In this document: positions 62,519 through 64,000 of the stretch, one piece after another
Layout: the number at the start of each line of letters is the position of its first letter
Position numbering within the stretch: position 1 is the stretch's first letter
Assembly (NCBI RefSeq): GCF_003946555.1
Contig: NZ_RHOO01000009.1
Location: 1 to 64,000, forward strand
Source: Companilactobacillus hulinensis
Lineage (GTDB): Bacteria > Bacillota > Bacilli > Lactobacillales > Lactobacillaceae
Length of the DNA: 64,000 bases
Direction: 5' to 3'
Notes under the pieces: generated by a model
What the model was told of the DNA's origin: nothing
Databases searched by the model: none
Seen by the model: the letters and a program-made list of their open reading frames with translations, nothing else
Translations under genes and position numbers: made by a program

Positions 62519-63514
62519 ATGGCAAACATTCGTGATGTGGCGAAATTATCAGGACATTCTATTTCGACAGTTTCTAGAGTAATTAACCAGCGAGGTTATG
62601 TTGCGGGAAAAACGGCTGCTGAAGTTAGGCAAGCTATGAAGACTCTGAATTACCATCGGAATGATTTGGCCAGAGCGTTGAGTCTAGGCAAAACGTATCG
62701 AGTTGGCGTGGTCTTGCCTTATGTTAATCACCCATACTTTCAAAAATTAGCGGATGCCATTATTAGTGCCGCCTTCGCAAACAATTATCAAGCAACATTT
62801 TTACAATCAAATTATAGCCCAGAAGAAGAAATCAAATTTCTGGATATGTTGAAGCATCACGCATTTGATGGATTGATTTTTACGTCTCGTGCCATTCCAT
62901 TTGATAAATTAGTTGAGTATAAGAAATATGGTCCGATAACTTGTTGTGAGGATACATTTGATTATCCATTATCGTCAGCTTTTACCGATAGAAGGGCTTC
63001 ATTTGTGAACGCATTGCAGACTTTGAAAGATCAAGGATATACCAAGATAGGTATGACTATTAGTCGTAGTGAAAATACTAGTCAGAGTGCGAAACTGACG
63101 ACTGAGGCGTACAGAGAAGTATTTGGTGAAGATATTCGTGATGAGTTATTGTTTCGAGAATCAAAGACTATGTTTGATGGAATAACTGCGGTTGCTCAAT
63201 TCCTGAATTATGAACCAGACTTGCAAGTCGCCTTTTGCAATGGAGACGAAATTGCGGCTGGAGCTAAAAGACAATTAAAAGAAATGAACCGTAGTGATGT
63301 GTTAGTTACTGGACAAGAGAATTTGCCAATCAGCTTCTTGATGGGTTTTTCCAGTATTGATCATCGGTTAACAGAAATGGGTGAGGAAGCATTTGAGTTA
63401 TTATTTAAAGATGAAATAATTAAGAAACCTATCCCATCTCGTTTCATGCGTCGGGGTAAATTACGGGATGATTCTGATCAGAATCAGGATGAAATTGACC
63501 GTATCTTGAATTAA
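62519..63514 (+). CDS. LacI-family transcriptional regulator
   Basis: The 331-residue repressor has a LacI HTH (NIRDVAKLSGHSISTVSRVI, residues 3-22), a hinge (ALSLGKTYRVGVVLP) and a periplasmic-binding-like sugar domain (about 62-315). AAGGGGGAT precedes the ATG. No sugar genes adjoin in the window, so the regulon is unknown. A palindromic site in its own leader suggests autoregulation. It is followed by a candidate small RNA with its own promoter. Confidence 0.88.
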   Translation: MANIRDVAKLSGHSISTVSRVINQRGYVAGKTAAEVRQAMKTLNYHRNDLARALSLGKTYRVGVVLPYVNHPYFQKLADAIISAAFANNYQATFLQSNYSPEEEIKFLDMLKHHAFDGLIFTSRAIPFDKLVEYKKYGPITCCEDTFDYPLSSAFTDRRASFVNALQTLKDQGYTKIGMTISRSENTSQSAKLTTEAYREVFGEDIRDELLFRESKTMFDGITAVAQFLNYEPDLQVAFCNGDEIAAGAKRQLKEMNRSDVLVTGQENLPISFLMGFSSIDHRLTEMGEEAFELLFKDEIIKKPIPSRFMRRGKLRDDSDQNQDEIDRILN

Positions 63515-63518
63515 TAGA

Positions 63519-63547
63519 TTAATATTAGATTGGCTTACTACTATAAA
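63519..63547 (+). promoter_or_regulatory. Promoter for the candidate small RNA
   Basis: TTAATA (63519-63524), 17-base spacer, TATAAA (63542-63547), starting 5 bp after the LacI gene stop. Confidence 0.5.
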
Positions 63548-63554
63548 TAATGCA

Positions 63555-63670
63555 ATACTAATAGTGGTGCCAAGCCGAGGTGAGGGTACGCGGTCGGCGT
63601 GCAAACGTTTGGAAGATCGCTGCACCTCACCATACAACAGACTTACGTTTTCGTAGGTCTGTTTTTTTGT
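63555..63670 (+). ncRNA. Candidate small structured RNA, about 115 nt
   Basis: Downstream of a promoter-like pair lies an unusually GC-rich, non-coding segment. Its stem GGTGAGG/CCTCACC encloses GTACGC/GCGTGC and other helices. A strong intrinsic terminator ends it (stem ACAGACTTACG/CGTAGGTCTGT, 63637-63662, then T7). It does not match tRNA, SRP RNA or tmRNA as I know them. It could instead be a long LacI 3' UTR. Confidence 0.5.
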
Positions 63671-63771
63671 TCTTAATCAAATTAAAATACCACAGGAAAA
63701 ATATTAACATTTTCCCTGTGGTATTTTTGGTTTAAATCTATTTATTCGTATTTAAATACAATTACATTGCG

Positions 63772-64000
63772 AAGTCTTGGGCAATCCAAAGTTGTCCCAT
63801 TTGATCGATGTAAACACCGACACCAACTGATGTGTAATCTGATCTAATCATGTTGTAGTAGTGCATTTGACCAGGTTCTTCAAGGAACATCTTTAGTAGA
63901 GCGTCTGATGCTGCTTGACCAGTCTTGAACTTACTTGCTTTGTAGAAGGCACCGATATTTTCACCGACACCATTGGTTGGATAGTTTGCTTCTGCGAAGG
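63772..64000 (-). CDS. CAP/SCP-domain protein, C-terminal end (continues past window)
   Basis: The last 75 codons encode the end of a CAP (SCP/PR1, YkwD-like) domain: GVGENIGAFYKASKFKTGQA, then EEPGQMHYYNMIRSDYTSVG and GVGVYIDQMGQLWIAQDFAM. The GENI and HYxNM motifs are conserved. In lactobacilli such domains are usually C-terminal in secreted proteins with SLAP or repeat regions; the N-terminus is not visible here. The stop is TAA at 63772-63774. Confidence 0.88.

Overview
The window is an AT-rich, densely coded stretch of a Firmicutes chromosome, almost certainly from the Lactobacillaceae. The gene set fits a heterofermentative or sourdough-type lactobacillus, possibly Companilactobacillus; the genus is inferred from gene content and style only. 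Supporting signs are two D-lactate dehydrogenase-type enzymes, a Met-type T-box, a PyrR attenuator on a uracil permease, PurBox-like sites, class III fructose bisphosphatase, C69 dipeptidase and AGGAGG-type ribosome binding sites.

Layout. 1-4.2 kb: end of an IS30-type transposase, NhaC-family antiporter, MarR regulator with nucleoside hydrolase, fructosamine kinase. 4.2-32.6 kb: a defence island. It holds a Wadjet operon (jetABCD) whose jetC is cut by an in-frame stop, a small NAD(P)-binding protein, an IetAS pair (AAA ATPase plus subtilisin-like protease), a complete type 1-like BREX operon (brxA, brxB, brxC, pglX, pglZ, brxL) and a GmrSD/BrxU-like DUF262-DUF1524 nuclease. Inside BREX, pglX is followed by a tyrosine recombinase and a silent inverted partial pglX. 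The silent copy shares four in-register inverted repeat blocks with pglX, so it looks like a phase-variation cassette for methyltransferase specificity.

32.6-44.5 kb: pyroglutamyl peptidase with DUF969/DUF979 membrane proteins, a cellobiose-type PTS EIIC behind a perfect cre-like palindrome, a DUF7916 protein, a YafQ-like toxin-antitoxin pair, an EmrB/QacA-type exporter, a YxeA-like protein, a 25-residue amphipathic peptide, a T-box-controlled MetE-like enzyme and a D-lactate dehydrogenase. 44.6-58 kb: a putative HigBA-like module framed by 55-bp direct repeats, xanthine permease, PepD, EamA transporter, a second D-lactate dehydrogenase, two ApbE-like genes, aldo/keto reductase, Fbp and uracil permease. 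58-64 kb: histidine phosphatase, UbiE/MenG methyltransferase, a second DHA2 exporter divergent from its TetR regulator, a LacI regulator, a candidate small RNA and the end of a CAP-domain protein.

The intergenic DNA is rich in structured repeats. (i) About 115-bp long-hairpin units occur in two tandem arrays (36.6-37.0 and 56.07-56.4 kb). (ii) A related hairpin with a TGTAATCC stem occurs three times. (iii) A two-part element of about 140-190 bp per part occurs at 40.8-41.3 and 61.7-62.1 kb. Its terminal stems differ in sequence between copies but stay perfectly paired, which suggests conserved RNA or hairpin structure. The strongest leads are the invertible pglX cassette, the interrupted jetC, the covarying two-part element and the direct-repeat-framed toxin-antitoxin insertion.
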